Shown: piece by piece, positions 35,001 to 45,355 of the stretch
Layout: each line of letters begins with the position of its first letter
Position numbering within the stretch: the stretch's first letter is position 1
Assembly (NCBI GenBank): GCA_021531795.1
Contig: JADYUL010000003.1
Coordinates: forward strand, 62,001-126,000
Origin: Lacrimispora saccharolytica
GTDB taxonomy: Bacteria > Bacillota > Clostridia > Lachnospirales > Lachnospiraceae
DNA length: 64,000 bases
Reading direction: 5' to 3'
The notes under the pieces: model-generated
Told to the model about the DNA's origin: nothing
What the model saw: the letters and a program-made list of their open reading frames with translations, nothing else
Databases searched by the model: none
Made by a program: the position numbers and the translations under genes

Positions 35001-35188
35001 TTATGGACCATATCAGGGTATCAATCTTAGGCAATGAGCTCTTAGCTAAGGTTGTGAAGGACAATGAGGAATCTATTGCCACCAAGGTACTGGCGGATTT
35101 GTTCAGCTTTACCGATACATATTCGTTTGCCAAGGAATGGAATGTCAATGGACAGAACGTAACTATTACGATAGAGAAGTGTAACTAG
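32036..35188 (+). CDS. ileS: Isoleucyl-tRNA synthetase (type 2-like)
   Basis: Class I synthetase charging tRNA-Ile. 1050 aa with YDGPPTANGKPHIGHVL (HIGH at about 53-56) and KMSKSKGNAVDPFD (about 602). The CP1 editing domain lies between, with the WTTTPWTLPSN block, and a long C-terminal part follows. The sequence around HIGH and GWDTHGLPVELEVEK looks like the eukaryote-like (type 2) branch rather than the E. coli branch. No T-box leader is present: the gap from the sirtuin gene is only 95 bases. Confidence 0.97.
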   Translation: MYNPVDTNLNFVEREHKVLEFWNENDIFRKSMEQRKDCPTYTFYDGPPTANGKPHIGHVLTRVIKDMIPRYRTMKGYMVPRKAGWDTHGLPVELEVEKLLGLNGKEQIEEYGMEPFIDKCKESVWKYKGMWEDFSGTVGFWADMDDPYVTYHDDYIESEWWALKEIWKKGLLYKGFKIVPYCPRCGTPLSSAEVSQGYKTVKERSAVVRFKASGEDAYFLAWTTTPWTLPSNVALCVNPDETYCKVKAADGYTYYMAEALLDKVLGKLATDDAAAYEVLETYKGKELEYREYEALFTCAKEVADKQNKKGFFITCDSYVTMTDGTGIVHIAPAFGEDDANVGRNYDLPFVQFVDGKGEMTKETPFAGLFVKDADPKVLVDLDSRGQLFDAPKFEHEYPHCWRCDTPLIYYARESWYIKETAVRDDLIRNNNTVNWIPESIGKGRFGNWLENIQDWAISRNRYWGTPLNIWECECGHRECVGSREELKNLSDNDTALTVELHRPYIDEITIKCPECGGTMKRVPEVIDCWFDSGAMPFAQHHYPFENKELFESQFPAQFISEAVDQTRGWFHSLMAESTLLFNKAPYENVIVLGHVQDKDGQKMSKSKGNAVDPFDALNKYGADAIRWYFYINSAPWLPNRFHGDAVVEGQRKFMGTLWNTYAFFVLYANIDDFDATKYSLDYDKLTVMDKWLLSKMNSMVKAVDDNLWNYRIPEAARALQEFVDEMSNWYVRRGRERFWAKGMEQDKINAYMTLYTALVTVAKAAAPMIPFMADEIYRNLVCSVDEAAPVSVHLCDFPTVAEEQIDGELEEKMDEVMNIVVMGRACRNTSNIKNRQPIGRMIIKAGEALSDFYVDIIADELNVKQVVFTEDVREFTTYTFKPQLKTVGPKYGKHLGFIQKSLASLDGNEAMDELKANGAIVLNDGEEIRLTEEDLLITMVQKEGYVTEADNNTTVVMDTTLTPELIEEGNVNEIISKLQTMRKDSGFEVMDHIRVSILGNELLAKVVKDNEESIATKVLADLFSFTDTYSFAKEWNVNGQNVTITIEKCN

Positions 35189-35217
35189 ACAGCATACTTC
35201 TCGGGAAGGAAAGTGTT

Positions 35218-37710
35218 ATGCCGAATAAGACATCAAAGGAATTGGCCTTTGACAAGAAGAAATTCAAGGAGTTGGTTAATTACAACGTAAAGAGCCTTTT
35301 CCGCAAAGAAATTGAGGAAGCAAGCAGACAGGAGGTTTTCCAGGCTGTTTCCTATGCAATCAAGGATATCATTGTTGATAACTGGATGCAGACCCAGAAG
35401 GAATATGAGAAGCAGGATCCCAAGATGGTGTATTACATGTCAATGGAGTTCCTCATGGGACGAGCCCTTGGCAATAACCTGATCAACTTAAGAGCTTACA
35501 ATCAGGTAGCAGAGGCTCTTGATGAGATGGGATTTGATATTAATGTGGTTGAGGATGAAGAGCCGGATGCAGCTCTTGGTAACGGTGGTCTCGGAAGATT
35601 GGCTGCCTGCTTCCTCGATTCACTTGCTACCCTTGGATACGGTGCTTATGGCTGCGGTATCAGATACCGCTACGGTATGTTCAAACAGAAGATCAAGGAC
35701 GGTTATCAGGTAGAGGTACCGGATAACTGGCTTGAGCACGGCAACCCGTTCGAACTTCGCCGTCCCGAGTATACCAAGGAAATCAAGTTTGGCGGTCACG
35801 TAGTGGTTCGCCAGGATGAATACGGCAACAATGTATTCACACAGGAAGGCTATCAGTCTGTTAAGGCTGTTCCCTTCGACGTTCCGATTGTCGGATATGG
35901 TAACGGAATTGTTAATACATTAAGAATCTGGGATGCGGAGCCTGTGGAGTGCTTCCAGTTAGACTCATTTGACAAGGGTGATTATCAGAAGGCTGTTGAG
36001 CAGGAGAACCTGGCAAGAAATATCGTCGAGGTACTCTATCCCAATGACAATCACTACGCGGGCAAAGAACTCAGACTGAAGCAGCAGTACTTCTTTATTT
36101 CAGCTTCGGTTCAGGAAGCGGTAGCCAAATTCATGAGAAATCATGATGATATTCATAAACTCCCGGATAAGGTCACCTTCCAGTTGAATGATACACATCC
36201 TACAGTAGCTATTGCAGAGCTTATGAGAATACTCATTGATGAGTATCGTTTAAGCTGGGATGAAGCTTGGGATATTACAACCAGGACCTGTGCTTACACC
36301 AATCATACAATTATGTCGGAAGCGCTTGAGAAGTGGCCTATTGAACTGTTCTCACGTCTCCTTCCACGTATATATCAGATTGTTGAAGAGATCAACCGTC
36401 GCTTCATCGGCCTTATCGAGATGAAGTATCCGAGAGAGACGGGAATAACAGATGAGAAGATCCGTAAGATGGCAATTGTGTACGATGGTCAGGTAAAGAT
36501 GGCTCATCTTGCCATTGTTGCAGGCTATTCGGTTAACGGTGTTGCAAGACTTCACACAGAGATTCTGAAGAATCAGGAGCTTAAGGACTTCTATGAGATC
36601 TTCCCTGAGAAGTTTAACAACAAGACCAACGGTATTACTCAGAGAAGATTCCTTCTTCATGCCAATCCACTGCTTGCAGACTGGGTAACAGACAAGATAG
36701 GAGAGGGTTGGATTACAGATCTTGCGCAGATCAGTAAGATTAGGAGCGCTGCGGACAACAAGAAGGACAGAGAACGCTTTATGGCTATCAAGTACCAGAA
36801 CAAGGTACGTCTGGCCAAGTATATCAAGGAGAACAACGGTATTGACGTAGACCCTAACTCCATCTTCGATGTACAGGTTAAGAGATTGCATGAGTATAAG
36901 AGACAGCTTCTCAATATCCTTCATGTAATGTATCTGTACAATCAGATCAAGGAGCATCCCGAGATGGATTTCTATCCCAGAACCTTCATTTTCGGTGCGA
37001 AGGCAGCTGCAGGGTATAGGAATGCCAAGCTCACGATCAAGCTTATCAATTCTGTTGCTGATGTAGTCAATAACGATGCATCAATTAACGGTAAGATTAA
37101 GGTTGTATTTATAGAGAATTACAGGGTAAGCAATGCGGAGATTATCTTCGCAGCAAGTGATGTATCCGAGCAGATCTCAACAGCCAGCAAGGAAGCAAGC
37201 GGTACCGGTAATATGAAGTTCATGTTAAATGGTGCAATAACCTTAGGAACCATGGATGGTGCCAATGTTGAGATAGTGGAAGAGGTAGGTGAAGAGAATG
37301 CTGTCATCTTCGGACTGTCATCAGACGAGGTTATTAACTACGAGCAGCACGGTGGATACAATCCTATGGATATCTTCAACAGTGATGAGGAGATTCGTAA
37401 GGTGCTTATGCAGCTAGTGAACGGATTCTATTCTCCCGATGATCCGGAGAGATTCCGTACATTGTATAATTCACTGTTAAATACCATGTCAACCGATAAG
37501 GCAGACAGATATTTCATCCTTAAGGACTTCAGGTCATATGCAGAAGCACAGAAGCGTATAGAAGAGTTCTACAGAGATGAGGAGAGATGGGCAAGAGCCG
37601 CAATCCTCAATGTTGCATGCTCAGGCAAGTTCACTTCTGACAGAACTATTCAGGAATATGTTGATGATATATGGCATCTTGATAAGGTGGTTCTTCCTAA
37701 CAGGAAATAG
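35218..37710 (+). CDS. glgP: Glycogen/alpha-glucan phosphorylase
   Basis: PLP enzyme that releases glucose-1-phosphate from glycogen or maltodextrin. The 830 aa show [57 protein letters not shown] and the PLP-lysine segment [17 protein letters not shown] (about 660). Works opposite to GlgCD encoded 8 kb upstream. Starts 30 bases after ileS with GGGAAGGAAAG in front. Confidence 0.96.
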   Translation: MPNKTSKELAFDKKKFKELVNYNVKSLFRKEIEEASRQEVFQAVSYAIKDIIVDNWMQTQKEYEKQDPKMVYYMSMEFLMGRALGNNLINLRAYNQVAEALDEMGFDINVVEDEEPDAALGNGGLGRLAACFLDSLATLGYGAYGCGIRYRYGMFKQKIKDGYQVEVPDNWLEHGNPFELRRPEYTKEIKFGGHVVVRQDEYGNNVFTQEGYQSVKAVPFDVPIVGYGNGIVNTLRIWDAEPVECFQLDSFDKGDYQKAVEQENLARNIVEVLYPNDNHYAGKELRLKQQYFFISASVQEAVAKFMRNHDDIHKLPDKVTFQLNDTHPTVAIAELMRILIDEYRLSWDEAWDITTRTCAYTNHTIMSEALEKWPIELFSRLLPRIYQIVEEINRRFIGLIEMKYPRETGITDEKIRKMAIVYDGQVKMAHLAIVAGYSVNGVARLHTEILKNQELKDFYEIFPEKFNNKTNGITQRRFLLHANPLLADWVTDKIGEGWITDLAQISKIRSAADNKKDRERFMAIKYQNKVRLAKYIKENNGIDVDPNSIFDVQVKRLHEYKRQLLNILHVMYLYNQIKEHPEMDFYPRTFIFGAKAAAGYRNAKLTIKLINSVADVVNNDASINGKIKVVFIENYRVSNAEIIFAASDVSEQISTASKEASGTGNMKFMLNGAITLGTMDGANVEIVEEVGEENAVIFGLSSDEVINYEQHGGYNPMDIFNSDEEIRKVLMQLVNGFYSPDDPERFRTLYNSLLNTMSTDKADRYFILKDFRSYAEAQKRIEEFYRDEERWARAAILNVACSGKFTSDRTIQEYVDDIWHLDKVVLPNRK

Positions 37711-37739
37711 TTGGACGTTCTGCTTCGAAAGGAGAGATT

Positions 37740-40025
37740 ATGATTACATTGTCTAAGGGTGGCGCATACCTGCTTAACGGACTTGAGATTATCGATGATT
37801 CGCAGGATGCAGTCGCTGCAATCAAGAGCAAAACAGGAATTACAACAGACAAAAATGAGGCACTTAAGAATACCATTGCATATGGTATTCTTGAGTCTCA
37901 CAATACAAGCGGTAACATGGACAAGCTTAAGATTAAGTTTGATAAGCTTACTTCTCATGATATTACATTCGTGGGAATCATTCAGACCGCAAGAGCATCC
38001 GGACTTGAGAAATTTCCGGTGCCCTATGTACTTACCAACTGCCACAATTCACTCTGTGCAGTAGGTGGAACCATCAACGAGGATGACCATATGTATGGTC
38101 TGACCTGTGCTAAGAAGTACGGCGGTGTATATGTTCCGCCTCATCAGGCAGTTATTCATCAGTTTGCAAGAGAGATCCTTGCCTGCAGTGGCAAGATGAT
38201 TCTGGGTTCAGATTCGCACACCAGATATGGTGCCCTCGGTACCATGGCTATGGGCGAAGGTGGCCCCGAGCTTGTAAAGCAGCTGCTTAACCAAACCTAT
38301 GACATTGACAGACCCGGTGTTGTGGCTGTATACCTTAGCGGTGAGCCCAAGAGAGGTGTCGGTCCTCAGGACGTGGCAATAGCCTTAATCGGAGCGGTTT
38401 TTGCCAATGGATATGTTAAGAACAAGGTTCTCGAATTTGTTGGACCCGGAGTTGAGAAGCTCTCAGCCGACTTTAGGATCGGTGTGGATGTCATGACTAC
38501 TGAGACAACCTGTCTATCAAGCATCTGGCAGACCGATGATGAGATTAAGAAGTTCTATGACATTCACGGCAGAAGCGGAGATTATGCGCCGCTTGAGCCC
38601 GGTAAGGTTGCTTACTACGATGGCCTTATCAATATTGATTTATCAGAAATTAAGCCGATGATTGCAATGCCGTTCCATCCGAGCAATGCTTATGCCATCG
38701 AGGATGTGAAAGCTAATCTTGCGGACGTACTTCATGAGGTTGAGGAGCGCGCCAAGGTAAGCTTTGGTTCAGAGGTTCAGTATTCGCTTCAGGATAAGAT
38801 CAGAGACGGCAGACTCTATGTTGACCAGGGAGTTATTGCGGGATGTGCAGGAGGCGGCTTTGAGAATATATGTGCTGCGGCTGATATTCTTAAGGGTCAT
38901 TATATTGGAGCTGATGAGTTCACTCTGAATGTATATCCGGCTTCAACTCCTATCTATATGGAGCTTATGAAGAATGGCTGTGCAGCTACGCTGCTTGAGA
39001 CCGGTGCGGTTCTTAAGACGGCATTCTGCGGTCCCTGCTTCGGTGCGGGCGATACACCGGCCAACAATGCGTTCTCAATCAGACACAGTACCAGAAACTT
39101 CCCTAACAGAGAGGGTTCTAAGATTCAGAACGGCCAGATCGCATCCGTTGCACTTATGGATGCAAGATCTATCGCTGCAACAGCTGCCAATAAGGGATAC
39201 CTTACGGCTGCAACCGAGAGCGATGCGGATATTGCTGTTTATGCATATCATTTCGATGAGAATATATATAAGAACAGAGTATTTGATTCCAAGGGTGTGG
39301 CAGATCCAAGCGTAGAAATTAGGTTCGGCCCCAACATTAAGGACTGGCCTAAGATGAATGCGCTTCCCGATAATCTTATGCTCCGCGTGGTATCTGAGAT
39401 CCATGATCCGGTAACCACAACAGATGAGCTGATACCTTCGGGTGAAACCAGCAGCTTCAGGTCTAATCCTCTTGGTCTTGCGGAATTTACACTATCACGT
39501 AAGGATCCTGAATATGTTGGCAGAGCTAAGGATATGAGAGCTGTTGAGGAAGATCTTAATGCAGGTAAGGATGTCTACGCTGACAGACCGGGACTTAGAA
39601 ATGCCATGGATGCAGTTAAGAATGTATATCCATTGTGCGAGAAGTCGATCGGCTTCGGTTCAACAATATTCGCAGTAAAGCCGGGTGACGGTTCTGCGAG
39701 AGAGCAGGCTGCGTCATGTCAGAAGGTGCTTGGCGGATGGGCAAATATTGCCAATGAATACGCAACCAAGAGATACAGAAGTAATCTGATTAACTGGGGA
39801 ATGCTTCCGTTTATCATCAAGGAAGGCGAGCTTCCGTTTAAGAATCTGGATTATATCTTTATTCCGGGAATCAGGGATGCCATTGCAGACAAGACGCAGG
39901 TGATAAAAGCCTATGTTATTTCTGCAGGCAAATTGAAAGAATTTGAACTCAGCGTCGGAGACCTTACGGACGAGGAGAGAGAGATAATACTTAAGGGTTG
40001 TTTGATTAATTACAACAGAGTATAG
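37740..40025 (+). CDS. Aconitase-family hydratase (YbhJ-like)
   Basis: A 761-aa member of the aconitase superfamily of 4Fe-4S dehydratases. Visible features are the [19 protein letters not shown] block (about 160-178), [19 protein letters not shown], the cluster-type motif [13 protein letters not shown] (CxxC, about 425-432) and the C-terminal swivel domain near [12 protein letters not shown]. The overall order resembles the uncharacterised E. coli YbhJ group more than citrate aconitase AcnA/B. The substrate is not known. Preceded by AAGGAGAG and 29 bases after glgP. Confidence 0.8.
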   Translation: MITLSKGGAYLLNGLEIIDDSQDAVAAIKSKTGITTDKNEALKNTIAYGILESHNTSGNMDKLKIKFDKLTSHDITFVGIIQTARASGLEKFPVPYVLTNCHNSLCAVGGTINEDDHMYGLTCAKKYGGVYVPPHQAVIHQFAREILACSGKMILGSDSHTRYGALGTMAMGEGGPELVKQLLNQTYDIDRPGVVAVYLSGEPKRGVGPQDVAIALIGAVFANGYVKNKVLEFVGPGVEKLSADFRIGVDVMTTETTCLSSIWQTDDEIKKFYDIHGRSGDYAPLEPGKVAYYDGLINIDLSEIKPMIAMPFHPSNAYAIEDVKANLADVLHEVEERAKVSFGSEVQYSLQDKIRDGRLYVDQGVIAGCAGGGFENICAAADILKGHYIGADEFTLNVYPASTPIYMELMKNGCAATLLETGAVLKTAFCGPCFGAGDTPANNAFSIRHSTRNFPNREGSKIQNGQIASVALMDARSIAATAANKGYLTAATESDADIAVYAYHFDENIYKNRVFDSKGVADPSVEIRFGPNIKDWPKMNALPDNLMLRVVSEIHDPVTTTDELIPSGETSSFRSNPLGLAEFTLSRKDPEYVGRAKDMRAVEEDLNAGKDVYADRPGLRNAMDAVKNVYPLCEKSIGFGSTIFAVKPGDGSAREQAASCQKVLGGWANIANEYATKRYRSNLINWGMLPFIIKEGELPFKNLDYIFIPGIRDAIADKTQVIKAYVISAGKLKEFELSVGDLTDEEREIILKGCLINYNRV

Positions 40026-40035
40026 ACTTCTATTG

Positions 40036-40067
40036 ACCCAACGGTATGGAGTTCCATATTGTTGGGT
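40036..40067 (+). terminator. Stem-loop after the hydratase gene
   Basis: A 14-bp stem (40036-40049 with 40054-40067, two G-T pairs) with a 4-base loop. The T-tract is weak (TTGATTCTTG), so it is a likely but imperfect terminator. Confidence 0.6.
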
Positions 40068-40108
40068 TGATTCTTGTATATAACAGATTTGTAGGAGAAA
40101 TTATTGTC

Positions 40109-41404
40109 TTGAAGAAGCTGCAGCTTATTATAATAACCGTTTTATTAATATGTCTTATGGGCTGTAGTCTGGAACTTGATGATATCCGCAGGGCACCGGA
40201 GCAGGCGGAGGTGCCATTAGCGACACCGTCGCCGACACCTGAGGTTATGGAGGTCACGGATAAGATCTTCGTTGACGAGGTAGGATATTGCACTTCCGAT
40301 AAGAAGCTGTTCCTAGTCCGTGCGGGAATCGAGAATCTGGATGGGTATTCATACACCATAGAGAATGTGATAAATAAAACCATAGTATACAGCGGTACGC
40401 TGTCGTCCCTAAGCAAAGAGGAGACGGACTTCAACACCCTTTATATGGGCGATTGTACAGAGCTGACAAGATCCGGAGTGTATAGGATTGCGATTGATGA
40501 TATAGGCTACTCTAAGGATTTCACCATTGGTGAGACTATATATAGGGACTTGTATGCCCAGGTATATTCAGAGCTTAAGGATTTCTCATATACCGATGAC
40601 ATGGAGCTTATCAGAACACTTTCCGGTATTATGTTAACCAACGAGATATATCCTTCCAGCTACCTTGATGATGGCTTCATAAGCGGTAAGGTGGAAGCCC
40701 TTATGAATAAATATATTAGCAACGGCACCCTTTCGCAGGATATGGATGTCAATCTGTCCGCATCATTGTCAGGTCTACTTGCCCAGTTCGCTACGGATTA
40801 TATGGACAAAACGCCCGAACTGGCCGAAACGGCCCTCTATGCTTCTACTAAAATGTATGATTCGGTAATCGTATCAGAGGAAAAACCCTATGACGACTGC
40901 CTGTATTTCGCAGCCTGTGAGCTTCATAGGGCACAGGGATACTATGAAGCTGTCAAGACTATAGAGGATATTACGGTTGCACTGGATAATGGTACGGAGA
41001 CCAAGTCTGAGTATGATTATTTCCTCATAGCCAAGGTGGCATATTTGTCAAGTACCAACAGACCTGATTACGACCGATGTGAGAAAATGCTTGACGGACT
41101 TAGGGAAAATGTAAAAAATATTTCTGATTCTTGTACCAAAGAGACCTTCTATGTACAGCCCGATGCTGATACAATAGGAGAAGAAGGAATGCTTGATAAT
41201 ATGATGCAGTTAGGATTAGTCGGCTATATACTCAGAGGCAGGGAATATAGCAGTGTGCAACGTAATTATCTGCATTATTTAACAGGAGTTAATGCCGAAA
41301 ATAAGAATTATTTGAAGACTCGTCTCGAGAAGACGGAGGATAGTAACACAAGTAATGCTATACTGTTGTCCAAGCTACTGTTCTCGCTTGGCTCAAGCTA
41401 CTAG
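40109..41404 (+). CDS. Lipoprotein with CelD_N-like Ig domain and degenerate GH9-like helical domain
   Basis: Predicted surface lipoprotein, 431 aa from the TTG at 40109, which has AGGAG 10 bases upstream; the longer open frame from 40046 overlaps the preceding stem-loop. The signal peptide ends in the lipobox LMGC (Cys19). After a Pro/Thr-rich linker, residues about 55-140 (IFVDEVGYCTSDKKLFLV to YSKDFTIGE) look like the N-terminal Ig-like domain of family-9 cellulases. The helical remainder recalls the GH9 barrel (CLYFAACELHRAQGYYEA; NYLHYLTGVNAENKNYL), but I find neither the DAGD nucleophile-site motif nor a proper catalytic Glu. It is probably a non-catalytic glycan-binding or relic protein. 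Confidence 0.6.
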   Translation: MKKLQLIIITVLLICLMGCSLELDDIRRAPEQAEVPLATPSPTPEVMEVTDKIFVDEVGYCTSDKKLFLVRAGIENLDGYSYTIENVINKTIVYSGTLSSLSKEETDFNTLYMGDCTELTRSGVYRIAIDDIGYSKDFTIGETIYRDLYAQVYSELKDFSYTDDMELIRTLSGIMLTNEIYPSSYLDDGFISGKVEALMNKYISNGTLSQDMDVNLSASLSGLLAQFATDYMDKTPELAETALYASTKMYDSVIVSEEKPYDDCLYFAACELHRAQGYYEAVKTIEDITVALDNGTETKSEYDYFLIAKVAYLSSTNRPDYDRCEKMLDGLRENVKNISDSCTKETFYVQPDADTIGEEGMLDNMMQLGLVGYILRGREYSSVQRNYLHYLTGVNAENKNYLKTRLEKTEDSNTSNAILLSKLLFSLGSSY

Positions 41405-41412
41405 GAGGATAA

Positions 41413-42150
41413 ATGATTAGACTGTTAATTGCTCTTATAGGTGTAATATTATTTCTGATCCTGACTATTCCATATCTGTTTGTATTGTGGTTGATCGGAC
41501 TTAAGAACGAAGAAAAGAAGTACAGACTCAGCCAGAAGGCTGTACAGTGGGCTTTTAGGATGCTGCTCTTTATCTGCGGAACCGATCTCACGGTATATGG
41601 AAAGGAGAACCTTCCGACCGAAGGAGCAGCCCTCTATGTAGGCAATCACAGAAGTATATTCGATATATTAATAATCTATGTTACCGTGCTGTGTCCTGCC
41701 GGACTTATATCCAAGAAAGAGATAAAGAAGGTTCCGATCTTCAGAACCTGGATGTATAGCATAGGCTGTATATTCCTTGACAGAACCAATATTAAAGAGG
41801 GATTAAAGATGGTATTGGAGGCTGTGGAGAGAGTAAAGAGAGGTTTAAGCATAATCATTTTCCCTGAAGGAACCAGATGCAAGGTAGAGGGAGAATTTCT
41901 ACCGTTTAAAGGCGGAAGCTTTAAGATAGCGGAGAAGAGTAAGTGTGATATTGTTCCGTTTGCCATTATTAATTCTGCTGCGATATTTGAGAATACCAAG
42001 CCAAGAGTAAAGAAGGCTAAGGTGGGAATAGTAATCGGAGAGCCGATCAAGACTGAAACACTTACAAAAGAGGAGATGAAGAAACTGCCGGAGCAGACCA
42101 GAGACACTATTATCAACCTGTATAACAGTAGGAAGGAAGAGATCATATGA
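41413..42150 (+). CDS. plsC: 1-acyl-sn-glycerol-3-phosphate acyltransferase
   Basis: Acylates lysophosphatidic acid to phosphatidic acid at the membrane. The 245 aa have an N-terminal membrane helix (about 3-25), the catalytic NHxxxxD motif in VGNHRSIFDIL (about 77-84) and FPEGTRCKVEGEFLPFKGGS (about 152-171). The symbol is by family; chain specificity is unknown. Overlaps pyrC by 4 bases. Confidence 0.9.
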   Translation: MIRLLIALIGVILFLILTIPYLFVLWLIGLKNEEKKYRLSQKAVQWAFRMLLFICGTDLTVYGKENLPTEGAALYVGNHRSIFDILIIYVTVLCPAGLISKKEIKKVPIFRTWMYSIGCIFLDRTNIKEGLKMVLEAVERVKRGLSIIIFPEGTRCKVEGEFLPFKGGSFKIAEKSKCDIVPFAIINSAAIFENTKPRVKKAKVGIVIGEPIKTETLTKEEMKKLPEQTRDTIINLYNSRKEEII

Positions 42151-43433
42151 TATTACTTAAGGGCGGTTTAGTGGTTGACCCGGAGTCGGAGACTACACGT
42201 ATTGCCGATGTCCTTATTGAGGATGGAGTAATAACTAATATTGGAAATATAGATATAGAGGCAATTGATAATGCAAACGAAGTGCGTATTGTAGATTGCG
42301 GAGGATTAATAGTAGGACCAGGACTTGTGGATGTGCATGTGCACTTTCGCGATCCTGGCTTTACTTATAAAGAGGATATATACACAGGAGCCAAAGCAGC
42401 TGCCAGAGGCGGTGTAACCTCTGTTGTCTTAATGGCTAATACCAAGCCTAGCGTAGATAACATAGATACGCTTAATTATGTGATAAATAAGGGGAGAGAG
42501 ACAGATATTAATATCTATACCTGTGCAAGCATTACACGTGGATTACAGGGCAAAGAAATAGTAGACATGGATGCTCTTCTTAAGGCGGGCGCTGCAGGCT
42601 TCACAGACGATGGAATTCCTATACTTGACGAGGATGTTGCAAGAACGGCCATGGAAGAGGCAGCGAAAAGAGGCGCTGTATTGAGTTTTCATGAGGAAGA
42701 CCCAAAGTATATTAGCAATAATGGTGTCAATCGTGGAATAGGGAGCGAGTATTTCGGCATAGGCGGAAGCGACAGACAGGCAGAAATATCCATGGTTAAG
42801 CGTGATATTGACATAGCGCTTGAAACAGGAGCCAGGATTAACCTCCAGCATATCAGTACCAGGGAAGCAGTTGATCTCATCCGAGAGGCAAAAAGGTCAA
42901 ATAGGGGCAAAAACATCCATGCGGAGGCCACTCCACACCATATGAGTATGACGGAAGAGGATATAATTCTGCATAATACACTTGCAAAAATGAATCCGCC
43001 ACTCAGAACAGAGGAAGACAGACGTGCAATTATCGCCGGAATCAAGGATGGAACGCTTGATATCATCGCAACCGACCATGCACCGCATTCCAAAGAGGAA
43101 AAAGAGAAGAAAATAACGGATGCTCCCAGTGGAATAATCGGACTTGAAACAGCGCTAACCACCTGTTATAAAACCTTGGTAAAGGAAGAAAAGCTCGATA
43201 TTCTGCAAGTTTTTTGCAAGTTTTCAAGAAATCCGGCTAAAATATACGAAATTAATGCAGGAGCACTTGCAATTGACAGAACCGCTGATTTGGTGATTTT
43301 TGACCCGAAAAAGGAGTGGATTTATAATAAATCACAGTCGAAATCTTTTAATTCGCCTCTAAAAGATCAAAAAATAACCGGTGATGTTGTGATGACAATC
43401 TGTCGTGGAAAAATAATATACGAAAATCTGTAA
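42147..43433 (+). CDS. pyrC: Dihydroorotase
   Basis: Third step of de novo pyrimidine synthesis: cyclises carbamoyl-aspartate to dihydroorotate. The 428 aa are the class I (Bacillus-like) form: DVHVHFRDPGFTYKEDI (metal-binding HxH about 59-61), PHHMSMTEEDI and IIATDHAPHSKEEK (about 311). Translation is coupled to plsC. Confidence 0.96.
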   Translation: MILLKGGLVVDPESETTRIADVLIEDGVITNIGNIDIEAIDNANEVRIVDCGGLIVGPGLVDVHVHFRDPGFTYKEDIYTGAKAAARGGVTSVVLMANTKPSVDNIDTLNYVINKGRETDINIYTCASITRGLQGKEIVDMDALLKAGAAGFTDDGIPILDEDVARTAMEEAAKRGAVLSFHEEDPKYISNNGVNRGIGSEYFGIGGSDRQAEISMVKRDIDIALETGARINLQHISTREAVDLIREAKRSNRGKNIHAEATPHHMSMTEEDIILHNTLAKMNPPLRTEEDRRAIIAGIKDGTLDIIATDHAPHSKEEKEKKITDAPSGIIGLETALTTCYKTLVKEEKLDILQVFCKFSRNPAKIYEINAGALAIDRTADLVIFDPKKEWIYNKSQSKSFNSPLKDQKITGDVVMTICRGKIIYENL

Positions 43434-43520
43434 ATAAAATAACATATATTATTAAAATATCGGCGAATTCTCATAAAAAATTCAATCAACAGAATTATTA
43501 TGACATGATCAACAGCAATG

Positions 43521-43549
43521 TGATTTCTTGATCAGACAGAAGCTATAAT
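43521..43549 (+). promoter_or_regulatory. Possible promoter of pyrKD
   Basis: TATAAT (43544-43549) with a 17-base spacer to a weak TGATTT (43521-43526). Two TGATCA palindromes (43506-43511 and 43529-43534) bracket the -35 region; whether they bind a regulator is unknown. No PyrR-type attenuator was recognised. Confidence 0.4.
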
Positions 43550-43574
43550 ACAATCGGAAAGGAAGAAAAAATCT

Positions 43575-44375
43575 ATGAAAAGAAAGGTTGCCGGATTCGT
43601 GATCAGCAATACAGAAATATCAAACGATATTTTTAGCATGTGGATTACAACAGATCTTGCTTCAGATGCCAATCCGGGGCAGTTTGTCGGGGTTTTTCCG
43701 AACAGAGAATCAACATTATTACCCCGACCAATCAGCATCTGTGAAGTAAATGAAGAGAAAACAGCTCTTCGTCTTGTATACAGGGTTGTCGGAAAGGGTA
43801 CTTCAGAGCTTTCACATATGAAGGAGGGAAGAAGAATCTTCCTATTAGGAGTATTAGGCAATGGCTATGACCTTGAAAAGGGCAGAAATAAATCTGTTTT
43901 ACTTATGGCCGGCGGTATAGGAGTGCCTCCAATCCTTGAATTAGCCAAGAGATTGAGTGGATGTGGAGGAAGTGAGGAAGCGATTGCAAAGGACATAACG
44001 GCCGTTATAGGATATAGAAATTCAGATACGTATCTGCTTGAGGAATTAGAGCAATACGCACGTGTATATGTTGCGACAGAGGATGGCAGTCTGGGTACAA
44101 AAGGTAATGTGATCGATGCGATTAATGCCAATAAATTAAATTCTGATATTATTTATGCGTGTGGTCCCATGCCTATGCTCAAAGCAATAAAAAATCTTGC
44201 AAAAGAAAGGGAAATCACTGCCTACATTTCGCTTGAAGAACGCATGGCTTGCGGAGTTGGAGCCTGTCTTGGATGTGTGTGCAAAACTACTCATAAGGAC
44301 CATCACAGCCATGTAAATAACGCGCGTATTTGTACAGATGGCCCAGTATTTGAGGCAAAGGAGGTTGATATATAA
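43575..44375 (+). CDS. pyrK: Dihydroorotate dehydrogenase electron transfer subunit
   Basis: FAD and 2Fe-2S subunit that passes electrons from PyrDB to NAD. The 266 aa contain LLPRPISICEV (FAD), LLMAGGIGVPPILELAKRL (NAD), and the iron-sulphur cysteines CGVGACLGCVC (about 227-237) with a further Cys in ARICTDGPVF. Overlaps pyrD by one base (TAATG). Confidence 0.95.
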   Translation: MKRKVAGFVISNTEISNDIFSMWITTDLASDANPGQFVGVFPNRESTLLPRPISICEVNEEKTALRLVYRVVGKGTSELSHMKEGRRIFLLGVLGNGYDLEKGRNKSVLLMAGGIGVPPILELAKRLSGCGGSEEAIAKDITAVIGYRNSDTYLLEELEQYARVYVATEDGSLGTKGNVIDAINANKLNSDIIYACGPMPMLKAIKNLAKEREITAYISLEERMACGVGACLGCVCKTTHKDHHSHVNNARICTDGPVFEAKEVDI

Positions 44376-45280
44376 TGTCTAATCTTAATATAACAATTGG
44401 AGGAGTTGAATTTAAGAATCCTGTTATGACTGCCTCGGGTACATTCGGCTCAGGAATGGAATATGGAGAGTTCGTAGATCTGAATAGACTTGGTGCTGTT
44501 GTTACCAAAGGTGTTGCTAATGTTCCGTGGCCCGGTAATCCGACTCCGAGGGTAACAGAGGTATATGGAGGAATGCTTAATGCTATTGGATTACAGAATC
44601 CCGGCGTTGATGTGTTCATAAAGAGGGATATTCCTTTCCTCAGGCAATTTGATACGAAAATTATAGCCAATGTATGCGGCAAATCCGTGGAGGATTATAT
44701 TGAAGTAGTTGAAAAACTGTCCGATACCGACATTGATATGATGGAGATAAATATTTCATGCCCCAATGTTAAGGAAGGAGCAATTGCTTTTGGACAGAAA
44801 GCAGATTCAGTATATAACATAACAGATGTTCTGAAAAAACATTCAAGGAAGCCGATCATAATGAAACTATCTCCGAATGTAACTGATATTACTGAGATGG
44901 CTAAGGCAAGTGAGGCTGCAGGGGCAGATGCAATTTCCCTGATAAATACCATAACCGGAATGAAGATTGATATTGAAAGAAGAAGATTCGCCCTGGCCAA
45001 TAAAACCGGCGGCATGTCCGGTCCGGCAATCAAGCCTATCGCAGTGAGAATGGTATATCAGTGTGCGAGGGCAGTAAATATTCCTATCATAGGAATGGGT
45101 GGAATCGCTTCAAGTGAGGACGCGATCGAATTCCTTATGGCAGGTGCTACTGCGGTCGCGGCCGGTGCCATGAATTTTGTTAATCCTTATCTTACAGAGG
45201 AGCTTGTAGATGGAATTGACAGATTCTTAGACAGCCATAATGTACCATCTGTTAATGACATAATCGGTTGTGTGGATTAA
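44375..45280 (+). CDS. pyrD: Dihydroorotate dehydrogenase, class 1B catalytic subunit
   Basis: Oxidises dihydroorotate to orotate; FMN enzyme acting with PyrK. The 301 aa show NPVMTASGTFGSGMEY, MEINISCPNVKEGAIAFG with the catalytic Cys (about 130), KLSPNVTDI and the FMN phosphate site GMGGIASSEDAIEF. The PyrK partner next door identifies class 1B (NAD-linked). Confidence 0.96.
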   Translation: MSNLNITIGGVEFKNPVMTASGTFGSGMEYGEFVDLNRLGAVVTKGVANVPWPGNPTPRVTEVYGGMLNAIGLQNPGVDVFIKRDIPFLRQFDTKIIANVCGKSVEDYIEVVEKLSDTDIDMMEINISCPNVKEGAIAFGQKADSVYNITDVLKKHSRKPIIMKLSPNVTDITEMAKASEAAGADAISLINTITGMKIDIERRRFALANKTGGMSGPAIKPIAVRMVYQCARAVNIPIIGMGGIASSEDAIEFLMAGATAVAAGAMNFVNPYLTEELVDGIDRFLDSHNVPSVNDIIGCVD

Positions 45281-45355
45281 TTGCCGGTGGATGGTTTCAT
45301 CCCCGGGAATATAATAAGCATGGAGGTCAGTAGACTGACTACGGAGTGGATAAAT

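Noticed and set aside
40046-40108. Upstream ATG start for the GH9-like lipoprotein
   Set aside because: It would add residues before a perfect lipoprotein signal and translate through the preceding stem-loop; TTG 40109 has a good SD.
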